Source: an uncultured Erysipelotrichaceae bacterium
Lineage (GTDB): Bacteria > Bacillota_I > Bacilli_A > Erysipelotrichales > Erysipelotrichaceae
NCBI GenBank assembly: GCA_934725085.1
Contig: CAKVAL010000008.1
Location: forward strand, 1 to 48,249
Direction: 5' to 3'
Length of the DNA stretch: 48,249 nt
Notes under the pieces: generated by a model
Databases searched by the model: none
What the model saw: the letters and a program-made list of their open reading frames with translations, nothing else
What the model was told of the DNA's origin: nothing
In this document: positions 8,107 through 17,010 of the stretch, one piece after another
Numbering within the stretch: position 1 is the stretch's first letter
Layout: every line of letters begins with the position of its first letter
Translations under genes and position numbers: made by a program

Positions 8107-8136
8107 GTAAGAAGTTGCCAATTGGCAACTTCTTAC
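8107..8136 (+). promoter_or_regulatory. Perfect 30-bp palindrome between livJ and livH
   Basis: The whole stretch is its own reverse complement: arm GTAAGAAGTTGCCAA, then its complement. As RNA it folds into a 13-bp stem with an AATT loop. There is no T run after it, so it is more likely an mRNA-stabilising or partial-termination hairpin than a full terminator. Confidence 0.75.
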
Positions 8137-8157
8137 TAAACTATAAAGGGGGAATTT

Positions 8158-9039
8158 ATGATCTTTATATCAAATCTAATTAGTGGTATAAGACTTGGCT
8201 CAATCTATGCAATCATCGCCCTTGGCTACACCATGGTATATGGTATTGCTAAGATGTTAAACTTTGCACATGGTGATGTCATCATGATTGGTGCCTATAG
8301 TGCCTTTGTAGCTCTTTATAGAGCTAATTTGCCACTTCCTATAGCTCTTATTATTTCAATAATTATTTGTACCTTACTAGGTGTAATTATTGAAAGATTG
8401 GCCTACAAACCCTTAAGACAAGCCTCATCTTTGGCTGTTCTTATAACTGCTATTGGCATCAGCTATTTCCTACAAAACCTAGCTCTTTTGATATGGGGAT
8501 CAGCTGCTAAAATTTTTCCAACCATCCTAGATTATGGTTCTATTAACTTATTTAATGATCAACTAAAATTAAGCTATCAAATGCTAATCACGATTACTGT
8601 ATGTATCGTAATAATGATTCTATTAAATCTATTTATCAAAAAGACTAAGATTGGTAAAGCTATGAGAGCTTGTAGTGAGGATAAAGAGGCCGCTGCCTTA
8701 ATGGGTATTAATGTTGATAATATCATCTCGTTAACATTCGCTATTGGTTCTGGTTTAGCCGCAATAGCTGCCATATTGTTATGTGCAGCCTATCCAACCG
8801 TAACACCAACCCTAGGCTCTATGCCTGGTATTAAAGCTTTTACAGCTGCTGTAATTGGTGGTATCGGTTCTATTCCTGGTGCCTTATTAGGAGGCCTATT
8901 ATTAGGTGTTATTGAAATAATCGTAAAAGCTTATGGTCTATCAGAACTTACTGATGCTATTGCCTTTGGGGTCTTGATTCTAGTTTTATTATTTAAACCA
9001 ACTGGCTTATTAGGAAAGAAAGTAAAGGAGAAAGTATAA
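8158..9039 (+). CDS. livH: Branched-chain amino acid ABC transporter permease LivH
   Basis: This 293-residue membrane protein has about eight hydrophobic segments. Family signatures include LGSIYAIIALGYTMVYGIAKMLNFAHGD near the N terminus (given here in two parts: LGSIYAIIALGYTMVYG and IAKMLNFAHGD) and the cytoplasmic loop GKAMRACSEDKEAAALMGI that contacts the ATPases. It forms the translocation pore with LivM. GGGGG(A) precedes the start, and the stop is one nucleotide before the livM start. Confidence 0.95.
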   Translation: MIFISNLISGIRLGSIYAIIALGYTMVYGIAKMLNFAHGDVIMIGAYSAFVALYRANLPLPIALIISIIICTLLGVIIERLAYKPLRQASSLAVLITAIGISYFLQNLALLIWGSAAKIFPTILDYGSINLFNDQLKLSYQMLITITVCIVIMILLNLFIKKTKIGKAMRACSEDKEAAALMGINVDNIISLTFAIGSGLAAIAAILLCAAYPTVTPTLGSMPGIKAFTAAVIGGIGSIPGALLGGLLLGVIEIIVKAYGLSELTDAIAFGVLILVLLFKPTGLLGKKVKEKV

Positions 9040-9040
9040 G

Positions 9041-10099
9041 ATGAAAAATAAAAAAGCATTGACTTCTTATTTATTAGTAATACTTGTATATGTCCTTATT
9101 ACTATCTTAAATGGAGCAGGCTCTTTATCTTCTACGATGAACGCCTTGTTAGTTCCAACAGTCGCCTATATTTTAGCTGCATTAGCCTTAAATCTACTTG
9201 TAGGCTATTTAGGTGATTTGTGCCTAGGACAAGCTGGTTTTATGGCAGTAGGAGCTTTCTCAGGTATAGTTTGTGCTGCTTGTTTACTTAGAAACAATAT
9301 CCCAGATACTCTAGCCTTGTTTATCTCAATCATTGTAGGAGGCTTGATATCTTCTATTTTTGGTTTAATTATTGGCATTCCAGTACTAAAACTTGAAGGT
9401 GACTATCTAGCTATTGTTACACTTGCATTCTGCCAAATTATTAAAACACTTTTCTTAAATCTATATGTAGGTGTTGATTCAAATGGTTTACATATGTCGT
9501 TTATTAGCGATAATACTAATCTATTACCAGATGGTAAGTTACTAGTAAAAGGTGCTCTAGGTGCTGCAGTATCTCATAAACTGTCTACTTTCTTAAGTGG
9601 TGTTATCTTAATACTATTTACTTTATTTATTATCTATAACCTAATTAACTCAAAAAGTGGTAGAGCTATTCAAAGCTGTAGAGATAATAAAATAGCTGCT
9701 ACCTCACTTGGTGTTAATATTACTAAATATAAGTTATTAGCCTTTGTGATATCAGCCTTTATTACAGGTATGGCAGGAGCTTATTATGGACTAGGATATT
9801 CTAGCTTTAAAGCTACTAAATTTGACTTTAACCTATCTATTTTAATTCTTGTTTATGTTGTTTTGGGTGGTTTAGGTAATATGACAGGTACAATTATTTC
9901 TACTACATTATTAATTGTCCTACCGGAGGCCCTAAGATCATTCGATGACTATCGAATGATTGCCTATGCGATTGTGTTAATACTTGTTATGATCCTATCT
10001 AACAATAAGATATTGATGTCGTATTTAGATAATTATAAAAATTCCTTGATGTCATTTATTAAACGAAAGGGGGCTAAACATGAGTGTTCTAGAAGCTAA
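9041..10099 (+). CDS. livM: Branched-chain amino acid ABC transporter permease LivM
   Basis: This 352-residue membrane protein is the second pore subunit. It has hydrophobic segments throughout, the motif GDLCLGQAGFMAVGAF, and the coupling loop SGRAIQSCRDNKIAATSLGV that docks on LivG/LivF. AAAGGAG precedes ATG 9041. The last 20 nt overlap livG, which indicates translational coupling. Confidence 0.94.
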   Translation: MKNKKALTSYLLVILVYVLITILNGAGSLSSTMNALLVPTVAYILAALALNLLVGYLGDLCLGQAGFMAVGAFSGIVCAACLLRNNIPDTLALFISIIVGGLISSIFGLIIGIPVLKLEGDYLAIVTLAFCQIIKTLFLNLYVGVDSNGLHMSFISDNTNLLPDGKLLVKGALGAAVSHKLSTFLSGVILILFTLFIIYNLINSKSGRAIQSCRDNKIAATSLGVNITKYKLLAFVISAFITGMAGAYYGLGYSSFKATKFDFNLSILILVYVVLGGLGNMTGTIISTTLLIVLPEALRSFDDYRMIAYAIVLILVMILSNNKILMSYLDNYKNSLMSFIKRKGAKHECSRS

Positions 10100-10838
10100 A
10101 AAATTAGGAATCGACTTTGGTGGCCTTACTGCCGTAAATAACTTTGACATCAAAGTTGAAGAGAATGATATTTATGGTCTAATTGGTCCCAATGGTGCTG
10201 GTAAGACAACTGTCTTTAATCTTTTAACTAAAGTATATCAACCTACAAGAGGCAGTATTATCTTAAATGGGGTTGATACTAAGAATATGTCGACTGTTGA
10301 TGTGAATAAGGCAGGTATTGCTAGAACCTTCCAAAATATTCGTTTGTTTAATAAGATGACCGTTATGGAAAATGTCCTTGTAGGCTTTCATAACAACATC
10401 ACTTATTCAACACTAGATGGAATCTTTAAGACACCAAAATATCGTAAACAAGAAAAAGAGATGCATGATAAGGCCATGGAATTGTTGAAAATCTTTAAAC
10501 TAGAAGACTTTAGAGATTTAAACGCCTCATCACTTCCCTATGGTGCTCAAAGAAGACTAGAAATCGCCAGAGCCCTAGCTACTAATCCTTGTTTATTACT
10601 ATTAGATGAACCAGCTGCTGGTATGAACCCAACCGAAACTGAAGAACTTATGAATACGATTAGATTTATAAGAGACCACTTCCATATTGCGATTCTTTTA
10701 ATTGAACATGATATGAAACTGGTTATGGGAGTTTGTGAAAAGATTACAGTACTTAACTTTGGCCAAGTACTAACATCAGGAAAACCAGCAGAGATTCAAA
10801 ACAACCCTGAAGTTATTAAAGCTTACTTAGGAGATTAA
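10080..10838 (+). CDS. livG: Branched-chain amino acid ABC transporter ATPase LivG
   Basis: This 252-residue cytoplasmic ATPase drives transport. Walker A is GPNGAGKTT (about 36-44), followed by the Q-loop region ARTFQNIRLF, the signature-like LPYGAQRRLEIARAL, and Walker B LLLLDEPAAGMNP with the LivG-typical GMNP. The degenerate signature (YGAQ in place of SGGQ) is normal for LivG. The start lies inside livM and follows AAGGGGG. Confidence 0.96.
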   Translation: MSVLEAKKLGIDFGGLTAVNNFDIKVEENDIYGLIGPNGAGKTTVFNLLTKVYQPTRGSIILNGVDTKNMSTVDVNKAGIARTFQNIRLFNKMTVMENVLVGFHNNITYSTLDGIFKTPKYRKQEKEMHDKAMELLKIFKLEDFRDLNASSLPYGAQRRLEIARALATNPCLLLLDEPAAGMNPTETEELMNTIRFIRDHFHIAILLIEHDMKLVMGVCEKITVLNFGQVLTSGKPAEIQNNPEVIKAYLGD

Positions 10839-10839
10839 C

Positions 10840-11544
10840 ATGTTGAAAGTAGAAAACTTACATATAAATTACGGCTTTATTGAAGCCGTCAAGGGCATTG
10901 ACTTTACAGTCAATGATGGTGAGATAGTTGCACTTATTGGAGCCAATGGTGCTGGTAAGACAACTACTATGCATGCACTAAGTGGTTTAATTAAAGCTAA
11001 GAGCGGTTCTATTATTTTAGATGGTAAAGACATTACAAAAGTTCCTGCTAATAAGATAGTATCTTTGGGTTTAATACAGGTACCAGAGGGTAGACATGTC
11101 TTTGCCTCTCAAACAGTATTAGAGAATCTAACATTAGGTGCTTATTTGTGTAAAGATAAAAAGCTGATTGAAGCTAATTTAAATCATGTCTTTGAATTAT
11201 TCCCTCGTTTAAAAGAAAGACAAAAACAATTAGCTGGTACATTATCAGGTGGCGAACAACAAATGTTGGCAATGGGTAGGGCGCTTATGTCAAATCCTAA
11301 GGTGCTTTTATTGGACGAACCATCTATGGGTTTATCACCTTTACTTGTAAAGGAAATTTTTGCGATAATAAAGGAAATTAATGATAATGGTACCACTGTT
11401 TTCGTTGTTGAACAAAACGCTAAGATGGCTCTAGAAATAGCTCATAGAGCCTATGTAATGGAAACAGGCAAGATTGTGTTGAGTGGTACTGGCAAGGAAC
11501 TATTAGCTTCTGATGCCGTTTCTAAAGCTTATTTAGGAGGATAA
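10840..11544 (+). CDS. livF: Branched-chain amino acid ABC transporter ATPase LivF
   Basis: This 234-residue partner ATPase of LivG has Walker A GANGAGKTT, the PEGRHVF segment typical of LivF, a canonical signature LSGGEQQMLAMGRAL and Walker B VLLLDEPSMGLSP. It starts one nucleotide after the livG stop and is followed within 2 nt by the CBS-ACT gene. Confidence 0.96.
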   Translation: MLKVENLHINYGFIEAVKGIDFTVNDGEIVALIGANGAGKTTTMHALSGLIKAKSGSIILDGKDITKVPANKIVSLGLIQVPEGRHVFASQTVLENLTLGAYLCKDKKLIEANLNHVFELFPRLKERQKQLAGTLSGGEQQMLAMGRALMSNPKVLLLDEPSMGLSPLLVKEIFAIIKEINDNGTTVFVVEQNAKMALEIAHRAYVMETGKIVLSGTGKELLASDAVSKAYLGG

Positions 11545-11546
11545 TT

Positions 11547-12191
11547 ATGTACGTTAAAGATTGGATGACTAAAAATGTTGTTACTTTAAATCCCTTTGAT
11601 TCAATTACTGATGCTTTTGATGTGATGAAGAAGGGCAATTTCCATCGTGTACCTATTTGTAGTAATGGTAAATTAGTGGGACTTATTACAGGATCAACAT
11701 TGGCTGACTTTGCCCCATCTAAGGCAACCACTTTGTCTGTCTATGAAATTAATTCATTATTAAATAAGACTTCATGTAAAGATATTATGATCACAAATGT
11801 TCATACTATTGGCCCTAATGCCTTACTTGAAGAAGCTGCTGAAAAGATGAACGAACACAATATCACTTGTCTTCCAGTAGTTGAAGATAATGGACAAATT
11901 GTTGGTATTATTACACAAAAAGTTATCTTTGGTGCTTTCATTGATTTAATGGGCTATTATGCCAAGGGCAGTAGAGTAGTAATTGATATTGATAAGGATG
12001 AACCAGGTATCTTACAAAAACTAGGTACTGTTACAGCACAGCATAATATCAATATTACACACTTTATAGTTACAAGATATAGTGGCCTACAAATCGTTAT
12101 TAGAACTGATGAAACAGATGATATGAAAGTTACTAACATCTTAACTTCAAATGGTTTTATTGTTAGTGATCATCGTACTAATAAGAATTGA
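11547..12191 (+). CDS. CBS-CBS-ACT domain protein (AcuB-like), putative amino-acid/nucleotide sensor
   Basis: This 214-residue protein has two CBS domains (about 1-58 and 75-132; start MYVKDWMTKNVVTL, second repeat CKDIMITNVHTI) and a C-terminal ACT domain (about 140-212, GSRVVIDIDKDEPGILQKLG). CBS pairs bind adenine nucleotides and ACT domains bind amino acids. Length and domain order match B. subtilis AcuB. It is the last gene of the liv operon, with TAGGAGG before its ATG, so a role in adjusting uptake or use of branched-chain amino acids is inferred. Its stop codon overlaps the -35 box of valS. Confidence 0.85.
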   Translation: MYVKDWMTKNVVTLNPFDSITDAFDVMKKGNFHRVPICSNGKLVGLITGSTLADFAPSKATTLSVYEINSLLNKTSCKDIMITNVHTIGPNALLEEAAEKMNEHNITCLPVVEDNGQIVGIITQKVIFGAFIDLMGYYAKGSRVVIDIDKDEPGILQKLGTVTAQHNINITHFIVTRYSGLQIVIRTDETDDMKVTNILTSNGFIVSDHRTNKN

Positions 12192-12216
12192 TTTTTATAA
12201 GCTTTATAGCTATAAT
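12188..12216 (+). promoter_or_regulatory. Promoter of the valS leader
   Basis: TTGATT (12188-12193) and TATAAT (12211-12216) stand 17 nt apart. The -35 box overlaps the stop codon of the CBS-ACT gene. Confidence 0.75.
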
Positions 12217-12220
12217 TTTA

Positions 12221-12427
12221 AAGACTGAGAAAAGAAGGAAGTAATTTTTCTTGTAGACACAAAGAGATATTCTGGTAGGTGGAAAGAATACGTTAAGAAA
12301 GATGAAAAGTAGTCTTGGAGTTTATTATCTGAAATAGTAGTAAGATAATACGTTACTCGCGTTAAGAGTTTAAGCTAAAAAGTAAGGTGGTACCGTGCAT
12401 TTTGCACCCTTGTATCACCTTTTTTAT
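12221..12427 (+). promoter_or_regulatory. T-box riboswitch (valine) of valS
   Basis: The T-box core AAGGTGGTACCGTG (12384-12397) is followed by a terminator that ends in CACCTT and a T run (12416-12425). The base of Stem I is AAGACT (12221-12226) paired with AGTCTT (12311-12316), and GATGA (12301-12305) looks like the K-turn. The likely specifier is GTT (12292-12294, Val) followed by the usual purine. Uncharged tRNA-Val would stabilise the antiterminator and allow valS transcription. Confidence 0.9.
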
Positions 12428-12446
12428 TTTCATGAAAGGGAGAATT

Positions 12447-15026
12447 ATGTTAGAGACAAAATACGACGCAAAACAAGTTGAACAAGGTAAGTATGCAAAA
12501 TGGCTAAAAGAAGGTTACTTCAAAGCGGGTGATCTTTCAAAGAAACCATATTGTATCGTTATCCCACCACCAAATGTAACTGGTAAGTTACACATCGGTC
12601 ATACTTTAGATAATGCCTTACAAGATTCAATCATTCTATACAAGAGAATGAGAGGCTATGACTGTCTATGGCTTCCAGGCATGGACCATGCTGGTATCGC
12701 AACTCAAGCTAAAGTAGATGCAAGACTTAAGGAACTAGGTATTTCTAGATATGATCTAGGTAGAGAAGGTTTCTTAAAGAAGGCTTGGGAATGGAAAGAT
12801 GAATATGCTGCTTTCATCAAGGAACAATGGGCAAAGACTGGACTAAGTGTAGACTATTCAAAGGAAAGATTTACACTTGATGAAGGCTTATCTAAGGCTG
12901 TAATTAAGGTTTTTGTAGACTACTATAAGGATGGTTTAATTTATCAGGGTAAAAGAGTAATTAACTGGGACCCTGTTGCTAAGACTGCCTTAAGCAATAT
13001 TGAAGTAGTTCACAAAGATGTTAAGGGTAAGATGTATTACTTCAGATATCATCTTGTAGATAGTGATGAAACATTTGATGTTGCCACAACAAGACCTGAA
13101 ACCATGTTTGGTGATGTTTGTGTTGTAGTTAATCCAAAGGATGAAAAGCTATGTCATTTGATTGGCAAGAAGTGTATCAATCCAGCTAATGGCGATATTC
13201 TTCCTATCATTGGTGATGAATATATTGAAATTGGCTTTGGTACTGGTGCTATGAAATGTACTCCGGCTCATGACCCTAATGACTATCAAATTGCATTAAG
13301 ACATAATCTTGAGATGCCTGTTTGTATGAACGAAGATGCTACTATGAACTCATTATGTGGTGAGTTTGAAGGTATGGATAGATATGAATGCAGAGATTTA
13401 ACAGTAAAAAGAATTGAAGAACAAGGTCAACTTGTTAAGATTGAAGAAATTGAACATTCTGTTGGTTTCTCTGAGCGTACTGATACAATGGTTGAGCCTT
13501 ATCTTTCTAAGCAATGGTTTGTTAAGATGAAACCTTTGGCTGATGATGTTTTAAAACATCAAGAAAATGAAGACACTAAGATTAACTTCTATCCTAAGCG
13601 TTTTGAAAAGATATTTACTGGTTGGTTAGAAGATATCGAAGACTGGTGCATTTCAAGACAATTATGGTGGGGACATAGAATTCCAGTTTATTATCATAAA
13701 GTTACAGGTGAAATCTATTGTGAATATGATCCACCAAAAGATATTGAAAACTATGTTCAAGATGAAGATGTATTGGACACGTGGTTCTCAAGTGCTCTAT
13801 GGCCTTTCTCTACATTAGGCTGGCCAGAAAAGACTGATCTTCTTGAACGTTACTTCCCAACTGATTGTCTTGTTACAGGTTATGATATTATCTTCTTCTG
13901 GGTAGCTAGAATGGCTGTTGCATCTCGTTACTTTATGCATGATAGACCATTTAAGGATTGTCTAATCCATGGTCTTGTAAGAGATGATAAGGGTCGTAAG
14001 ATGTCTAAGTCTCTTGGCAATGGTATTGATCCAATCGATGTCATCAATAAGTATGGTTATGATTCATTGAGATTGTTCTTAACTTGTAACTCAACACCAG
14101 GTTATGATATTAACTTCTCTGTTGAAAAGATTGAAGCTTCTTGGAATTTTATTAATAAACTATGGAATGCGACAAGATTCGTACTAATGAATATTGATGA
14201 AGACTATAAGTATTCAAAACCAGTATTAACTAATGATACTGATAACTGGATTATTTATAAGTTAAATAACATCATTGATAAGACAACAATGAACATTGAT
14301 CGTTATGAAATGGCTATTGCAGGTAATGAGCTTGAATCATTTATTTGGGATGACTTCTGTGCTTCTTATATCGAATTTAGCAAGGCTGCTTTAAATAGTG
14401 ATGATAAGGATTTAAAGCATAAGACATTAGATACACTAGTATATGTATTAGATGCGATTGTTAGATTACTTCATCCATTTGTACCATTTGTTACTGAAGA
14501 ACTTTACCAAGCAATTCATGGTGAGGATGTATCAATTTGTACAGCTCTATGGCCTGAAAAGATGGATTGTGATGAAAATAGCGCAAAACATGTTGATGTT
14601 TTACTCGAAATCATTAAGGCTAGTAGAGAACTTAGAACTGAGAATAATGTTAAGCCTTCTAAGGAATTGGAATTACAAGTTGAGGGTTTTGACTTAAGTG
14701 ATTCAGATAAGTCAATTCTACTTAGAATGACAAAACTTGTAGTTGTTGATTCTATTGATGATGAAACAATTGTAAGACCTATTTCTACTGGCAAGATTTC
14801 TTTCAAGATGTCTGAAGTAGTCAATAAGCAAGAAGAGCTTGAAAAGATTGCGAAGGAACTTTCTAGACTTGAGGGCGAAATCAAGAGATCTACAAATATT
14901 CTTTCTAATGAAAAGTTCTTAGCTAAGGCTCCAGAAGCTAAGGTTAATGAAGAAAAGGATAAACTTGCAAAGTATCAAGAGTCTTATAAGATTTTATTGG
15001 AAAAGAAGGAAGAATTGTCTAAATAA
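12447..15026 (+). CDS. valS: Valyl-tRNA synthetase
   Basis: This 859-residue class I enzyme charges tRNA-Val. HIGH is at 49-52 (GKLHIGH) and KMSKS at 518-522. The CP1 editing domain lies between them (TTRPETMFGDVCV), followed by the anticodon-binding domain and a C-terminal coiled-coil arm typical of ValRS. ATG 12447 is chosen because AAGGGAG (12436-12442) precedes it; more upstream in-frame ATGs fall inside the T-box terminator. A strong terminator follows. Confidence 0.97.
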   Translation: MLETKYDAKQVEQGKYAKWLKEGYFKAGDLSKKPYCIVIPPPNVTGKLHIGHTLDNALQDSIILYKRMRGYDCLWLPGMDHAGIATQAKVDARLKELGISRYDLGREGFLKKAWEWKDEYAAFIKEQWAKTGLSVDYSKERFTLDEGLSKAVIKVFVDYYKDGLIYQGKRVINWDPVAKTALSNIEVVHKDVKGKMYYFRYHLVDSDETFDVATTRPETMFGDVCVVVNPKDEKLCHLIGKKCINPANGDILPIIGDEYIEIGFGTGAMKCTPAHDPNDYQIALRHNLEMPVCMNEDATMNSLCGEFEGMDRYECRDLTVKRIEEQGQLVKIEEIEHSVGFSERTDTMVEPYLSKQWFVKMKPLADDVLKHQENEDTKINFYPKRFEKIFTGWLEDIEDWCISRQLWWGHRIPVYYHKVTGEIYCEYDPPKDIENYVQDEDVLDTWFSSALWPFSTLGWPEKTDLLERYFPTDCLVTGYDIIFFWVARMAVASRYFMHDRPFKDCLIHGLVRDDKGRKMSKSLGNGIDPIDVINKYGYDSLRLFLTCNSTPGYDINFSVEKIEASWNFINKLWNATRFVLMNIDEDYKYSKPVLTNDTDNWIIYKLNNIIDKTTMNIDRYEMAIAGNELESFIWDDFCASYIEFSKAALNSDDKDLKHKTLDTLVYVLDAIVRLLHPFVPFVTEELYQAIHGEDVSICTALWPEKMDCDENSAKHVDVLLEIIKASRELRTENNVKPSKELELQVEGFDLSDSDKSILLRMTKLVVVDSIDDETIVRPISTGKISFKMSEVVNKQEELEKIAKELSRLEGEIKRSTNILSNEKFLAKAPEAKVNEEKDKLAKYQESYKILLEKKEELSK

Positions 15027-15033
15027 TTACTGT

Positions 15034-15061
15034 ATACCCTAGAATTTTCTAGGGTATTTTT
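15034..15061 (+). terminator. Terminator of valS
   Basis: A perfect 10-bp stem (ATACCCTAGA/TCTAGGGTAT) with a 4-nt loop is followed by T residues. Confidence 0.9.
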
Positions 15062-15109
15062 ATATGGCTAAAAATTTTATAAAATTAGTTCAAGAAAGAG
15101 AGTCAATTT

Positions 15110-15508
15110 ATGAAAAAATTTTTAAATGAATTTAAAGAGTTTGCGATGAAGGGCAATGTCCTTGATATGGCAATAGGTGTTGTTATTGGTGCCTCATTCT
15201 CGTCAATTGTTACTTCACTTGTTAATGACATTTTCATGCCGCTTATTGCATTTTTTACAGGTGATGCGCAATTCTCTGATTTAAAGCTTGTTTTAAAGGG
15301 TGATATAAGTATCAATTATGGCTCTTTTATCCAAAACATTGTTAATTTTTTGATTGTTGCCTTATGTCTTTTCTTGGTTGTTAAGGCGATTAACGAATTA
15401 AGAAAAACTTTGATTCATGAAAAACCTAAGGAGAAAGAAGAACCAAAGCCTAGTGATGAACTAGTTGCCTTGAATAAGATAGTGAAGTTATTAGAGGATA
15501 AAAAATAA
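15110..15508 (+). CDS. mscL: Large-conductance mechanosensitive channel MscL
   Basis: This 132-residue membrane protein releases solutes during hypo-osmotic shock. The cytoplasmic N-terminal helix FLNEFKEFAMKGN leads into TM1 with the gate segment VLDMAIGVVIGASFSSIV. A periplasmic loop, TM2 (IVNFLIVALCLFLVV) and a charged C-terminal helix rich in Lys and Glu follow. Length is typical. The gene stands alone between two terminators. Confidence 0.95.
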   Translation: MKKFLNEFKEFAMKGNVLDMAIGVVIGASFSSIVTSLVNDIFMPLIAFFTGDAQFSDLKLVLKGDISINYGSFIQNIVNFLIVALCLFLVVKAINELRKTLIHEKPKEKEEPKPSDELVALNKIVKLLEDKK

Positions 15509-15515
15509 TTAATTA

Positions 15516-15542
15516 GAAGAAGGAATGTGATTCCTTCTTTTT
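15516..15542 (+). terminator. Terminator of mscL
   Basis: Arms AGAAGGAAT (15518-15526) and ATTCCTTCT (15530-15538), a 3-nt loop and a T run. Confidence 0.85.
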
Positions 15543-15588
15543 CTAACCATATATTGATTAAAATGATTAGAAAAGAAAGGGGTTTAAT

Positions 15589-16893
15589 ATGAAGTTTAAA
15601 GAAAGTGAAACTGTTGAATTAAAACTAATTGTCACTGATGTTATTAAGAAGGAAATTGTTGCGTTTGCCAATAGTGAAGGTGGCACGATTTATATTGGTG
15701 TTAGTGATGATGGTGAAGTAGTCGGAATAGAAGATAGTGATAAATCTGGTTTACAGGTTTCTAGTATGGTTCACGATAATATTAAACCTGATTTAAGTAT
15801 GTTTGTTAGTTATAGAACTCTTAATTTTGATGGTAAAGAAGTTTTAACAATAGATGTGGAACGAGGCACTAATAGACCATATTATTTAGCAAATAAAGGT
15901 TTAAGACCTGAAGGCGTATATATTAGACATGGATTTTCATCTATTCCTGCTAGCGATAGCACTATTAGAAATATGATAAAAGAAACAGATGGTGATGTTT
16001 ACGAAGCATTAAGATCTATTAACCAAGATTTGACTTTCAATTCATGTGAAAATGAATTTAAAAATAGAAATATAGACTTTAAGGAACAAACATTAAAATT
16101 AGTTTCTAATGATGGCTTATATACTAATCTTGGTTTACTGTTATCTGATCAATGCCCATATACTATTAAGGCTGCTGTTTTTGAAGATTATGATCAATCT
16201 TTATTTAAAGACAGAAATGAATTTTCTGGTTCTTTATTAAAACAACTAGAAGATGTTTATTCTTATATAGATAAATATAATAATAATCGTTCTACATTTG
16301 ATAAATTATGGAGAATTGATACCAGAGACTATCCAGAAAAAGCACTTAGAGAAGCTTTGTTGAATTCCATAGTTCATAGAGACTATTCTTATAGCGCAAG
16401 CACACTTATTAGTATTTATAAAAATAGGCTTGAAATAGTTTCTGTAGGTGGATTAATGCCAGGATATGAGCTGAAGGATATTAAAAATGGATTATCTGAT
16501 ACTAGAAATCCGAATCTTGCGAATATTTTTTATCGTTTAAAATTAATCGAAGCTTATGGAACTGGTATTAAGAAAATATATGATGCTTATGAATTGAGTG
16601 GCTGTGAGCCTGAAATAATAACTACAAATAATTCTTTTAAGATTATTCTTCCTAATATTAATTATAAACAAAACAATAATTTATACATTTCATCTACTGA
16701 GATGATATATTGTGATGAAAATATCTTGTTAAAATATTTAAACGATAACCAAAGTATCACTAGAAAAGAAGTAGAAACATTAACGGGACTTAGTCAATCT
16801 AGTGCTGGTCGCATTTTAAAGAAGATGGTTGATGAGGGAAAACTTATCCAATTTGGTGGTAGTAGAAACATAAAGTATATGCTTAGAAAATAA
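15589..16893 (+). CDS. AlbA_2 / GHKL-like ATP-binding putative regulator (second copy)
   Basis: This 434-residue protein has the same architecture as the protein at 151-1548. The AlbA_2 domain is at about 3-120 (ESETVELKL, NSEGGTIYIGVSDDG), the ATP-binding-like region at about 240-340 (REALLNSIVHRDY, RLEIVSVGG), and the winged helix at about 375-434 with an HTH-like SITRKEVETLTGLSQSSAG. Outside these motifs the two differ strongly, so this is not a recent duplication. AAAGGGG precedes the ATG. An insertion sequence starts 47 nt after the stop, and no strong terminator lies between. Confidence 0.82.
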   Translation: MKFKESETVELKLIVTDVIKKEIVAFANSEGGTIYIGVSDDGEVVGIEDSDKSGLQVSSMVHDNIKPDLSMFVSYRTLNFDGKEVLTIDVERGTNRPYYLANKGLRPEGVYIRHGFSSIPASDSTIRNMIKETDGDVYEALRSINQDLTFNSCENEFKNRNIDFKEQTLKLVSNDGLYTNLGLLLSDQCPYTIKAAVFEDYDQSLFKDRNEFSGSLLKQLEDVYSYIDKYNNNRSTFDKLWRIDTRDYPEKALREALLNSIVHRDYSYSASTLISIYKNRLEIVSVGGLMPGYELKDIKNGLSDTRNPNLANIFYRLKLIEAYGTGIKKIYDAYELSGCEPEIITTNNSFKIILPNINYKQNNNLYISSTEMIYCDENILLKYLNDNQSITRKEVETLTGLSQSSAGRILKKMVDEGKLIQFGGSRNIKYMLRK

Positions 16894-16922
16894 ATATATA
16901 AGAAATTGGCAAACGAAAGAAT

Positions 16923-16940
16923 ATAAGTTCTTTATAAGGT
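16923..16940 (+). repeat. 18-bp target duplication, left copy
   Basis: ATAAGTTCTTTATAAGGT is repeated identically at 18388-18405, on the other side of the insertion sequence, and nowhere else that I noticed. Confidence 0.8.
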
Positions 16941-16970
16941 GTAGAACACAAGTTAAAATGATACCACTTT

Positions 16971-17010
16971 ATAAGGCCTAGGCATGTACTGTCCCTAAGC
17001 CTTATTTTTT
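16971..17010 (+). terminator. Plus-strand terminator in the left end of the IS1202-like element
   Basis: A 12-bp stem with one mismatch (16971-16982 with 16994-17005) is followed by TTTTTT. It would stop transcription entering from the AlbA_2 gene. It overlaps the 3' end of the oppositely transcribed transposase gene. Confidence 0.65.

Noticed and set aside
12387..12446. Longer valS start inside the leader
   Set aside because: The frame is open but covers the T-box core and terminator; ATG 12447 has a proper ribosome binding site.
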